A stretch of DNA of 64,000 nt from Sitta carolinensis (taxonomy: Eukaryota > Chordata > Aves > Passeriformes > Sittidae): positions 4,362,001 through 4,426,000 of the forward strand of contig JAVUNC010000004.1 of assembly GCA_032173965.1 (NCBI GenBank), in the 5' to 3' direction. Below the pieces are notes generated by a model. That model had not been told where the DNA came from. It searched no databases and worked only from the letters and a program-made list of their open reading frames with translations. Shown here one piece after another: positions 33,321-44,292 of this stretch (its first letter is position 1; each line of letters opens with the position of its first letter). Made by a program: the position numbers and the translations under genes.

Positions 33321-34530
33321 TCTGCTGCTAATTAAAGCTGCTCACCTCAGCTCTTCCTTTCCATAATTATCATTAAGTGCTCAGAAAACAAACAAACAAA
33401 AAAACCAAAACAAATGTCTTGACCAAAAAGAAATGAAAAAAGTATCAGAAGGTATTAGAAGAAACCCCTTCCCACCTGATTTTTCATGTGTGTGAGCCTG
33501 TTTAGCTGTATTCATTTTTTTGTTTGAATTGTATAAAACCGTTGAAACAAAATAATTTATTAGCTCAGTTTTATTTGCAAGGAAGGTTCAGTTGCCCTTT
33601 ATATTATTGTTATATCTCAAGACAATGTTTCTTTACTTATGAGCAGATGTTTGAAATCCTCCAGGAGGTTTTTATAAGACTATGGAAATGAACTTGGCAT
33701 GGGTACCGGTCTCCCAGGTGGAGCGGGTGAACACAAGCCTTCTTAGAAGTCTCAGATCAAGGCTAGTCAGAAAGAGCAACAGAGCCCAGCCACCAAAAGC
33801 CTAGTGCTTTGGTGACTGACAGGTACAGGCTCTTTCTGAAGCATGAAAAGGAATGCTAAATGATCTCACTGACAGAATAAATCTTCTATTTGTTTGGTCT
33901 GGACCAGATGTGCTAAAGGCTGATGTGGAAATGTCTGCTGATGCCAATCTCAGTTTAAATCACAATTTGGCAGCAGGGCTTTTTTCACCCTCCTCTCTGC
34001 TCTGCCCCCATCCTCTATTTTTTTTTTTTTTTTAAAGTTGCAAGGCCACTCAATGTTCCTTAAAAAGTTTCAGCAATGATACAATAAATTGGATATGGCC
34101 TCACATGTTTTCCACAGGATTGTGAGGAGCAGCCTTTCCGGTTTTGCTGCCTGAATAGGACTGAAGCCACAGGAAAGAGAAAGAGTTTCAGGAGAAACTC
34201 TTCAAGACATCAGGCACTGAGGCCTCTGCCCCATCCTAGCACCATCTGTCCACATATCATTATGCAGACTTGGATGCCTTTCTAAAACATCCTCCAACAG
34301 GAATGGCTGAGAGAGTTTTCTCTCAGTTAGTTTGACAGACCCCCATGGTTTGGGGATGTATCTTTGTCTTCCAGACTATTTAAAAAAATAATAATCTGGT
34401 TAATAAATTTAAAACAATGAAGCACTTAAAAAAATTTAATATTTTTATTTAATATAACCTTTACTCCCCACCATGCCTGGTGTCATCTTCTGCAAAAATA
34501 AGATAAAAAAATTAGTTGGAAAACAACGCT
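33321..34530. other. Unassigned DNA with T16 tract
   Basis: A run of 16 T lies at 34018-34033. A short 9-bp inverted repeat lies near 34182-34203. Nothing else is recognised. Confidence 0.45.
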
Positions 34531-34655
34531 TCATAGACTCCTGGAATGGTCTGGGTAGGAAGGGACCTTAAATATTAATTACTTTCCACTCTCTGCCACA
34601 GACAGGGACACCTTTCACTAGAACATGTATTGAGCCCCATCCAGCTTGTCCTTAT
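34531..34655 (-). mobile_element. CR1 LINE 3' end, short
   Basis: The complement of a CR1 tail: TCATAGACTCCTGGAATGG, GGTAGGAAGGGACCTTAAA, 'ctctgccacagacagggacacctttcactag' and 'gagccccatccagcttgtcc'. Truncated after about 125 bases. Confidence 0.93.
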
Positions 34656-36849
34656 TTATTTTGTCATAGAATATGTGGTCAAAATGTTCTAATTTTTGCC
34701 TATAAATGAAATTTTCCTAGAGGTTTATTGGAGGACATTCAAACATCAGGCAAGGAATAAAAAATCTTAAAAAACCCAAAAATGAGTGGAAGCATACTGT
34801 TACAATGAGATATTGTAGGTATTATTATCTATTGTGTGGTAAATACAGACACAAGGACCTCTGTTTTCATTGAAGTCTTGGACAAGATTGAACAAGTTTG
34901 ACACATCTGAGCAGAGATTTTCTGGCTGAAAGACATTACAGTTTTCTATTAGAACCAAAAATATGGAGAAAACAACAGAAAGACATTGAAAGAGAAGGAC
35001 ATGCATGTCAAACTTTGCTGTCTGTAAAACCCAATAAAATACAGTCTTTGAATTATCATATTTCACAGACTTTGTCAATATATGGATGGAAAAACTTCTA
35101 GATTGCAATTTTTTGGTCAGAAAAAACACTGAATTTCACAACAGAGCAGACATTCACACAGAGTGTACAGGCATCCAAAATTTTATAGAAAACTGTATAT
35201 TCAAGTCCTCAAATTGTATTTTCATTGACACAAGGCGGCAGGTAACCTTCACAAGTAAATCAGGATTTTCATTCTCAGTGGTCGGGCCATTCACTTTGTG
35301 GTCAAATAAAGTCAATTATTTGGTCAAAATGTGTTACAGGAGGAATTTCTAGGGACAAAAGTACACAAAATGAAACTGAGATCAGTGCAGCAGGGATGTA
35401 AGATACACTAGCTCAGACAGGATCCACCTCTCTTACACTGTGGGTTAGTGTAATTTTAGGTAGATTTTGAAAATTGTAGGGTATGTATAAGATGCCTCTA
35501 GCTGGTGAACATAACACCAACAATTAGGATTGTTAGGAAAGATTATAATAAAGATTGACCAAACAGCTACAGTCAACATCTAGCTCCAAGAACCTCATTA
35601 ATATATATTTCAGGAGCATCCTAAATATTTTTTCAGTTTGCCAGGATGAAAATACTTATTATCCTAACAATCATTTTATTATCAGTGCCCTGCTTCTGCA
35701 CCAGCTCTCCATTGGTGGCCACAGTCCCCCAAAGGCAGCCAGGGCTGCTGTTTCTGACAGGCTGGTCAGAATACAGAGCTCATATTGCAGATCTGTGGGT
35801 GGGACTTTTTGATCCAGGGAGTGAATGTGCTTCAGAAATTCTTGTTTACTCTTACTGTTCTTGAAACAAGAAAATCTTACTAATGGCATCCTTGTTCACA
35901 TGGAGATGCAGAATCCAAAAATCACCAGTTCTTTATTCTCCCCTCTTCTACACCTACAGGAGACCCTGGACCAGGCAGTGGGACACTGGTGTGCTACCAG
36001 TGGTGGCCTGTCCATTGTTATACTGGATATGACAGAGGGAAATAAAGGTGATCCTGTGGAATTACCTAGATCTTACTCATAGATTTTCTTCAAAGGCATC
36101 TGCACTCTGACTACTGAAGCAGTCTATTGTTTTGTGGGTCTGTTAGATGTGTCCTTGCTCCAGGAAAAGCTGACAGCAACAATAGCAAAAAATAGGAGTG
36201 AATATCAAGTATACACTGTAATGCATATTTCATCAGAGCTCGGCAGCTCTTTCTCTGACTCAAAACAAATTCGCTTCTTTCACTCTGACTCCCAAAATAT
36301 AAACACAACACAAAGCCTTTCCAAAATATAATCATCAAAAGTGTGAGTCCACCTTCTCAGGAGTGCTGTAACTTCAGAGTACTGTTTGCTTAACTGGAGA
36401 TCCCAAATCATATCCACAGTTAATGGAGATGCTGCTACTTTAAATATCTGGTTTCATTTCTCTGAACACCAAGATCGACTTTTTCTCCAATTAATGTGGT
36501 GAAAACATGCTTTCTGTTCCTATTTAAGATGTCAAAGTGTCAGACCATTTCTTTACAGTTAAAACAGGAGACATGTGTTTACAAAAAAATAAAATAGAAT
36601 AGTTCAGTCAGAGCTGCATTTAATAATTTCAGAAATGATACAACAAGATAGAATTACTATTGTATTAAGGTATAACATGACATAATTATGACAAGCCTTG
36701 ACATGTGCTGGGCATGATTGTCTGTCACACAGCAGTTGCTGAATCTTCATCAAATCAGTCTGAATGGAAAAAATCAAAATACAATTTAAGCTGGACAAAT
36801 TCAGGCTGAGCGAAAGGCTGATATATTTTGAAAATGAGAGGAATTAACC
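34656..36849. other. Unassigned DNA
   Basis: No repeat or exon is recognised. Several frames of 60-110 codons overlap on both strands. One (35646-35864, plus) begins with a hydrophobic signal-peptide-like stretch, discussed under findings, but has no supporting gene structure. Confidence 0.4.
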
Positions 36850-37640
36850 TTTGCAGCAAGGATTTTGATGGATATTCTATCTCAGGCAAATTTAGATGAA
36901 GGTTTTAAAATTTATTTTATTTTACTAAATAAGGAGTTCATTTAAGCACAGGAATATTCAATGTTATCCAAACGAGATGAACAGTAATTTCGTCTAATTG
37001 ACAGAAAATATAGTGTTAATGTTTCTCCCACAAAGCTGTCAAATATATTTCTTAAAGAAAGGTAGCTGCTATCAGTCCTCCTTTAGAATAATTAACCACT
37101 ATTTTACAGCTTCTACTTGCATGTGATTTAAAGAGACCTGCTTTGCACTGAGTGATGTAAGAGTCATGGCATCTCAGCCAAGTTTAACTGTCTAATTATT
37201 AAATGTATTGTCTTCTCTATCTATTTCTGGGGCTAGTAAATTAATTACTAAGATATAAACAGCAGTGGAACTATGGATGGCCATTAACAAGCTGTTTTTA
37301 AAACTAGATGGTCCTTCTAAAATGGATTTTAATTAGCTGACTGGCTTTGCATTGATAAGCTCTCAGACATTCCATAATTATATCTCATGAGCTTTCTCAA
37401 ATAAAATTAGCACTTTCACAAATTTAATTCAGGCTTGGCAGGAGAATTTCAAAATATTACAGCATGAACAGTACTAGAGGAAGAATCTTTTTCTCCTTCA
37501 TAGTTAATCTAGAAACTTTCAGGCTAAGTGCATTTTCCGATTCTATGGTATTGGAGGAAAAGTGTAAGGCTTTATAGCCAAAGGGGCTATAAGTCAGAGT
37601 TATTTGAAGGATTAATATGCCAGAGGCCATCATCTTTCAA
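36850..37640. other. Candidate conserved non-coding block, homeodomain-motif rich
   Basis: Nearly 800 bases of AT-rich but non-simple sequence with many homeodomain-type words: CTAATTGACAG (about 36995), CTAATTATTAAATG (about 37192), AAATTAATTACTAAG (about 37239), TTTTAATTAGCTGAC (about 37327), and TGCATTGATAAGC (about 37349). There is no open frame of note, no CR1 and no microsatellite. This density of varied TAATTA cores resembles a developmental enhancer cluster. Confidence 0.4.
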
Positions 37641-38239
37641 TATTGCAAAATGAGTTAATGGCTTTCATTGCATAGACTATAAAACCACAAGGGATCCTAC
37701 TAAATTTTGACCTTCTGTCTATCATTGGGCACTAAATGTTACCCAATATAAGTGTTACCCAGATTTGAGTTAGTCAAAGAATTTAAATTTCAGGGTTTGT
37801 CAGGTGTGTCATTGGCAGAGAAAAAGAGAAGCCAAGGTGTGACCAAAACCTGAGGTTGCAAAGCATGGAAATCAATTGGATATCCTCTTCCTACTGTACA
37901 TTTGAAGATAAACTTGCACCCTAATTGCACCTTAGCAGTAAAAGGCAACCTACTACCTCCACAAAATCCAGATCTTTGTCTGTCAGACCTAAGTGGAAAT
38001 TTCTTTCCTGAATACAGTGAGCAACAATTGCCTGTGCCACGTTGGACTACTGAGCACCACTATCATGGGTGTCTCTGAGGAAAGCAGAGAAAGAGAAACC
38101 AGCCAACCCCAAATATATCTGGTTAATGGTGTACTCAGGAAAAAACACTCCTGGAGCCCTTCAGGTGCTGAGGCGTGACACAGAATTGTTATCTTTCTTC
38201 ATTAAAGCATTTTGAACATGTCAGGACCATTTTATCTGT
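37641..38239. other. Unassigned DNA
   Basis: Nothing is recognised. Confidence 0.4.
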
Positions 38240-38770
38240 TTAGCATGCTGTGAAAGAGAAGTCTGAGACCATACATGCGTGGGGTTTCAACCATCCTTCC
38301 CATCCTCCTCCAAAATCCTCCAGGTCGTGGCTGAGTTCCAGTTTGCAGGACATGGTGGGTAAAGACTGTGTGAACACCCACAGGGCCAAGTTTGTTTCTA
38401 GACAGAAAGAAGCTTTCCTTTTCAGAGGATAGGAGAGAAAACAGGTGAGACAGACAATGCATTGGTTGTAGGGTTTTCCAGAAACTTCTTGGTGTCAGGG
38501 TCATGAGGGTGATAAGTCTTAACAGCCCAGACCAGCCTCTCCTGGATCTCCACCCCATTTGCTTGTGGATGTAGCAGCCTCATTTAAAGCCAGACCTGTG
38601 CTTCAGTCTGTGTCTGACCTAAGCTCTGGTTTTGTTGGTCTCCAGTCCTGTCTGTGACCCTGCTTCCTGGACGGAATCTGGACCTTTACTGTAGACTTCT
38701 CCTCAGATCCCTGTTTTGTCTTGTCCCATATAGATCCTGACAGCCCCCTGGAGGGGCCATGGACCCTTTT
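38240..38770. other. GC-richer unassigned block
   Basis: A block richer in C and G than its flanks, ending shortly before a CR1 copy. A 108-codon minus-strand frame (38232-38558) has no recognisable domain. It could be an old LTR or other unrecognised repeat, but I see no terminal TG/CA pair, target duplication or poly-A signal that would support that. Confidence 0.3.
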
Positions 38771-38877
38771 TGTGCCATGCAAATGGTCAAATATTGGAAC
38801 AAAGGCACAGAGAAACTAAGAAATTTTCATCCTTGGAGACAGTCAGACCTCACTGGCCAAGGATCTGAGCTGACTGG

Positions 38878-39043
38878 GAGAGGCCCTGGCACAGGGTGCC
38901 CAGAGCAGCTGTGGCTGTCCCTGGATCCCTGGAAGTGTTCCAGTCCAAGTTGGATGAGGCTTGGAGCAACCTGGAATAGTGGAACAAGATGATTTTTAAG
39001 GTCCCTTCCAGCCCAAACCATTCTGTGATTTTGTGATTCTGTG
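38878..39043 (+). mobile_element. CR1 LINE 3' end, 5'-truncated
   Basis: 'gagaggccctggcacagggtgcccag', 'gctgtggctgtccctggatccctgg', 'aagttggatgaggcttggagcaacctgg', 'ttttaaggtcccttccagcccaaaccattctgtgatt' and a tail of three 8-bp units. Songbird type and well preserved, though the 'ccatgggcaggg' block has been lost to a small deletion ('ggaacaagatga'). Confidence 0.96.
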
Positions 39044-41210
39044 CAATCAAATTTGGCTCCACTCTCACGGGGGACTGGACCAAGAGAATTGCTACAAAAG
39101 ATTGCTCCTAACCTATTTTATCCTGTGGCTCTAGTAAAATCCTTAAAAAAATAATTAGCTACAGAAGCTGCATAAGTGAACAGCACAAATGAACAGCTGA
39201 TGTCTGAAATCACAACAGAATGGCAATTCTCCCTGTCCTATTCCTTCTCTCTGCCTTTGGTAGCAGGGGCTGGTCTCTCAAAATGGAATTATTTCTCAGG
39301 AGCTCATCTGTTCCTTCTGTGCCAAGAACAAAGGAGAAAAAAATATTTAAAATGAGTGTAATATAAACAGGATCATTGCAAAGTAAAATGTTTTTCAAAG
39401 TTTCCCAGGAGGTATCACTAGTTTTTTAGATCCATCTGGAATTCTGTCATTGTTACTTGCCAGCTGCTACTGGGACCTTCCAGTTGTTTCTCTTCTTCTG
39501 GACACAACATGTAGTGGGAGCAGTCTTTGCTGCTGATATAACTCTGAAGGACAGCCACATAATCTGGGAATACAGGCAGCTTTTTGGTTCTGCTTTTTGA
39601 ACAGGACCAGATTCATTAAGTACTGTCTTGCCTGCTTACAGCTGGGGCAATTGGAGGGTACAATTTCTGAAATTCCACGTAGAATACAGCCAGTGGAAGA
39701 ATCCCTTTGCTGCACAATCCTAACAGCTTTATTTAAAGGTACAGGCTCAGTTTTGCAGGGCACATATGATAGGATTTATATTTTATATTTTATGCTCTGA
39801 AAGACAGCCTCTAAATGCATGCAAATTTCTCTCCAAAACAAGCACATTTGACTTAGAAAATAAATAATGAGAATTTACAAACTCTAGATATTAATGCTCT
39901 CTATCTACCAAATGGACCCTGATATAAAAATAGCAAGAATCAAACAACACTATTTCTACTTGCCTGTTTAAGCACTACAAAATATTTTGCTGTCCCTTGC
40001 AGTGTCTAAATTTGGATTACTGTCATGCTCTGTGTCCCTCACTGTCAAGAGAGAAGAACTTCAACTACAACCTTCTGCAGGTGCTGAGCTTGAGCACTGC
40101 AGTGACTCCCACTGCTTGTGCTCAATTGTATTCCTCAGCAGTGGAGAGTTTCACTAACATATCACATTCCCAGAAAGGTGTCTTATTCTTTCTTAGGTTT
40201 TCTGGAAAGTGATTTGAATCACATTTCACAGATACTTGAAGGGTTTTGTGAACACTGTTCAGTTCAGTTGCCTCAGACACCTGCAAGCTTAAGGTAAAGA
40301 GGAGCAACAAAAAAAAAATCCAACTTAAAGCAACGGTTTGGGAAACAACTGTTAAGATGCTTGTCAATGACATGGTTAGAAAATGAGTAGACATAAATTT
40401 TTAGAAGAAAAATCAATGGACCCCTAAGGTGTATTTTCCTGGGTGTCTTTAGAGCTAGTCCTGCTTTGCACCCCATATTGATGCCTCGGAGGTTTGGCCT
40501 TTTAGTATCACACAAATCTAAAAGAAATGTGATAACACTGAACATGACAATGTGTTGCTAAAAACAAGCTGCCAAGCAGCTTAAAAAAGCTGTCAGACTA
40601 CCTGTCAATAAATGTGCATTGTTTGGTGAAGTGGATCCCAGCTGCAAATTCTAGGAGATGAGAGGGTGTTGCACACCCCACAGTTTCTCTTTGTCCCTGC
40701 AGGTGTGTCAGGACAATGAGGATGCAGACAGACTGAGAGCATCAAAAGGAAAGGTGCAGTAACATTATTGACCTTTCTGGTGCATATTCAACCAGGCAGT
40801 ATCTCAAAACTTCTGCCAAATAGTGAATCAAGACATTAATAACAGGATGAAGCCATTTGCCCCTGGGTTATTGGTCTGAACCTGAACAGGTAGCAGATTT
40901 TGAGATGGGGACCTATTATGTGGTTGCCATTTGGCCAAAACAATAAAAAAAAAAAGGAAACCCAGATCCAGGATTTCATTCTTTGACATTCTTGTATCAA
41001 GGATTGACTTCAGGGAGGTCAGGCAGGCTTTGCTAAAGATGTGCATCATGATGTGATCAAAAACCAAGTTCATATCCCCACAGCATTTTGCATATTGTAA
41101 ACAGTACCATAGCATCAAAGCACTGTTGTACAGGGTAACCCCCCAAATATTTCATTCTGGGTAGATTTCTTTCAGGCTGTGCTTTCTCTTGTAGTATCAG
41201 GATTATGGTA
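39044..41210. other. Unassigned DNA
   Basis: No repeat family or exon is recognised in 2.2 kb. A 98-codon minus-strand frame (39467-39763) contains a lone CPSCKQ pair of cysteines but no known domain. Confidence 0.4.
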
Positions 41211-41735
41211 TTCATAGAACCATGGAATCATTACTTTTAGGAAAACTCAGATTATTGGGTCCAACCTTTGGCTCAACGCTACCACATCAACCAGCCCAGA
41301 GCTCTGTGTGCCAGGTCCAGTCAGTTCTTGGACACCTCCAGGGATGGGGACCCCACCACCTCCCTGGGCAGCCCCTTCCAATGCCTGACCACCCTTTCAG
41401 TGATGAAATTCCTCCTGATGTCCAACCTAAACTTCCCCTGGTACAGTTTGAGAACCTCTTCTCTTGTCCTGTCCCTTGTTCCTTGGCAGCAGAGCCCAAC
41501 TCCCCCTGTCTGCACCCTCCTGTCAGGGAGCTTTGCACAGCCAAAAAGTCTCCCCTGAACTTCTTTTTTTTTCCAGGCTGAGCCCCCCCAGCTCCCTCAG
41601 CATCTCCTGGTGCTCCAGACCCTTCCCCAGCTCCATTCCTTTCTCTGGACTGCCCCAGCCCCTCAATGGCTTTCCCAAATTGACTGGCCAGAACTGAGCC
41701 CCATATTATCACTCTCCATCCCAGTGGCATCATTA
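41211..41735 (-). mobile_element. CR1 LINE 3' portion, about 525 bp, longest 3'-end copy here
   Basis: The complement of CR1 from its tail (TTCATAGAACCATGGAATCA) through 'ggacacctccagggatggggaccccaccacctccctgggcagcc', 'cttcccctggtacagtttgag', 'caggctgagccccccc' and 'gactggccagaactgagcccc'. GC-rich and CpG-depleted, as expected for a decayed CR1. Long open frames on both strands (119 and 148 codons) are repeat by-products, not genes. Confidence 0.97.
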
Positions 41736-42567
41736 GCTCACTTAAATCTGCACTGAATAGTTTACTGAAGTGCAGAAAAATGCAACTGGGCTTTTTCTAT
41801 ACTCACATCTGCCATAAAACTCATGTAATTCAGTGAAAATAGACATATCCACTGGAGGAAGTTTAAATAATATGGTTTTCATATCTTAAATAAGAACAAA
41901 GACAGACTGGCCATAAAACATTTGAAAATCTTAGTAGTGTCTACATATAAATAAATATGCTCAAAATATTTTCAGTGAGTTGACAGAATTTGCATCTGAT
42001 TGATATCAAAAAGCTTCAGTTTTCTTTTCTTAACAGTACAAAGAAAAGAAACATCTAAAGCAAAGCATATTGGGCCTGTAAGTTTTTGGTAAAGATGTGA
42101 GAAACTTGAGATTTGTCTAAATCATTCGGAATCAAATGGAAAAACATATGTCCCTGTGTAAGAGACAGAGGAACACTTCAGAGGCTACTCCAAGGACAAT
42201 GTCTTGCTTGAGACTGGCTTGGTCTGTCCTCACTGAGAGGAAGACAAATTAGAAAAAAAAAATCAGAAAAGAAATAACTGAAGTACTAAATATTATGCAT
42301 TAAAAAAATGAATAAGAGAGCGTGGGAAGGACATAAGTATTTTGACATATAAAAAAATGAATGAACTTAGCAGAAATATTCTGTATCTTGGAATTGATTC
42401 TCCTTTTAGTCATATATTTTTGTCCTTTAATCTTTCTGTCATATTTTTCTCGTTGGTATGACTTGTGGAGCAGCAGAAAGCCATCTTTCCAAAATAATGT
42501 GATTTTTTTCTCATGGGCATTACTGTGTGGATCAGCATCAGGCACCATTCCTGGTGCAAATAACGGG
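41736..42567. other. Unassigned AT-rich DNA
   Basis: Nothing is recognised. Confidence 0.4.
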
Positions 42568-42722
42568 ATCATAGAGTCGTGGTATGTCTGGGTTGGAAAC
42601 AACCTTCAGGATCATTTATTTCCAACCCCTCTGCCATGGGCAGGGACAACCTCTGCTAATCCAGAACCCAAGCCTGGCCTCAAACACTTTTAGTGATTGG
42701 GCATGCACAACTTGGCATCCAT
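42568..42722 (-). mobile_element. CR1 LINE 3' end, 5'-truncated
   Basis: The complement of the CR1 tail: ATCATAGAGTCGTGG, GGGTTGGAAACAACCTTCAGG, CCCCTCTGCCATGGGCAGGG and 'aagcctggcctcaaacacttttagtgattgggcatg'. Moderately diverged. Confidence 0.95.
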
Positions 42723-43099
42723 CACAAAACAGGACTTTTCCACCTTCTCAGTATTCTCTCTCACCTCTTGCCATGACAGTCCTGCAGGTACTGGTGGTAA
42801 TTTTCAACAACATGCTTTCCACTGGAGTTTCAGAGAGCAGGAGGCAAAGAGTGAGGAGGGAAGAGAACTGAGGATTCCTGTGTTCAGCGTTATCCAGCTG
42901 CAAGATCCTTCTGAAGAGCCATCCACACGTGGTGGGCTTTTTGTCATCTGAGAGTTTCTCTGTGAGCTGACAACTGAACCTCTGTCTAAGCACAGCACAT
43001 GGAAATGGTGAAGCGGAGAAGTGACAGCTCAGTATGAAATCTCAGTGCTCAGATTTTTCATTTTCTATTCAAATCACTGTTTACAAGCTTCTCAAGCAA
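42723..43099. other. Unassigned DNA
   Basis: Nothing is recognised. Confidence 0.4.
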
Positions 43100-43255
43100 C
43101 AGTTCCAGGATGCAAAATGGCATTCACTGTCCTCCCTCTCATTTGGCTTGGCAGAATAAAGGTCACGAGTGAGTCTGTCAGACCGAACGCCGCATCTTTA
43201 GCTCGCTGTGACAAACAAAGAGCTAATCTGATGCTGTAGGCTCTGTCACCTCTAT
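43100..43255. other. Candidate conserved non-coding element with retained CpGs
   Basis: A short CpG-retaining stretch (43165-43210) with AAAGGTCACGAGTGAG (nuclear-receptor half-site AGGTCA), CGAACGCCGC and GACAAACAAAGAG (SOX/TCF-type ACAAAG). It contrasts with CpG-poor flanks. The open frame across it has no domain. Confidence 0.35.
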
Positions 43256-43497
43256 CAAATCTCATTTTTGTCTTCAGTTTGTTGGCAGTTTCAAATGGCT
43301 GCTTTTCAAAAGGTTCTCTCCTGAATATGTGAATTTGAGGCCTTATATCTTTTTCTCCTGAGATGTTGACAAGCCACTTAGAGCATGGACTAGTGATTAA
43401 ATCTCCTTTTCCAGTATATCATGTTTTTACACCAGTCTGGTTTGGAGGGGATTTTTTACATATATACTTATTTAAACAGACTCAGTTCAACATTTCA

Positions 43498-43556
43498 GGT
43501 TTTTTTTTTTTTTTTGTTTTGTCTTTTTTTCCTTCTTCTTTTTTTTTTTTTTTTTG
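43498..43556. repeat. Compound T-rich tract
   Basis: Two long T runs separated by TTCTTCCTTC-type sequence, about 59 bases in all. Confidence 0.9.
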
Positions 43557-44122
43557 TAACACAAAAAGTGAAATTAAAAGAGTCAGCTATAACTTTAGAG
43601 TTGCAACACAGTTCCTTTCAACTCGCCTGAGTCCCATGAGTATCCTGTCACCTTAATTTCTGTTTAGAGGAAGACAGGTTTGTAGCACTTTTCTTAGCAA
43701 TTCATCTCTGAAATAAGGTTGACTTGGGGCCTCGTGTCTATCTTGAAGTATAATAGTGTCATTTACTGTTAAAAGTGGCATCAAGAGAGCCTTTCTTTTG
43801 TCACACTTGCAGCGTCTACATAGAACTAGATATTTTTCTAAGCTTATGAGATTGGGCCCTGATCCTGCTAGTGGTGTCTGCAAGGGAAACATTCTGAACC
43901 TGTGGCCTTTTACCCCGTGGCTCTTACAGACAAGAGGGACATTTTTTACAGCATCCTGTGGCTTTTGATACTTGATAAAACCAGCACTTGGGAAACTGAA
44001 TTTTTTCCCTTTCCTAATGTTTGGTCCCTCTGTCTTGAGAATTACTTTTTTATTATTGAGTTATTTTTTATTATTTTTGCTTGTTTGTTCTGTTCTGCTC
44101 TGTTTTGTGATGCTTGATTTTG
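43557..44122. other. Unassigned DNA
   Basis: Nothing is recognised. Confidence 0.4.
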
Positions 44123-44292
44123 TAGAACCATAGAAGCACAGAATGGCTGGGGTTGGAAGGAACCTTGAAGATCATCTCATGCCAATCCCCTCCCATGAGC
44201 AGGGACACCTTCCTGCTAGACCAGGTTACTCCAAGACACATCCAACCTGGTCTTGAACACTTCTGGGATGGGGAAACCGTGGCCTCTCTTAG
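44123..44292 (-). mobile_element. CR1 LINE 3' end, 5'-truncated
   Basis: The complement of CR1: TAGAACCATAGAAGCACAG, GGTTGGAAGGAACCTTGAAG, 'cccctcccatgagcagggacaccttcctgctagaccagg', 'ccaacctggtcttgaacacttctgggatgggg'. Clear and moderately young. Confidence 0.97.

Noticed and set aside
38240..38770. Endogenous retrovirus LTR
   Set aside because: No TG…CA ends, target-site duplication, primer-binding site or poly-A signal could be identified, and no viral gene remnants lie nearby.
41287..41733. Minus-strand open frame of 148 codons and overlapping plus-strand frames
   Set aside because: They lie wholly inside a recognisable CR1 copy. They are translations of a decayed repeat.
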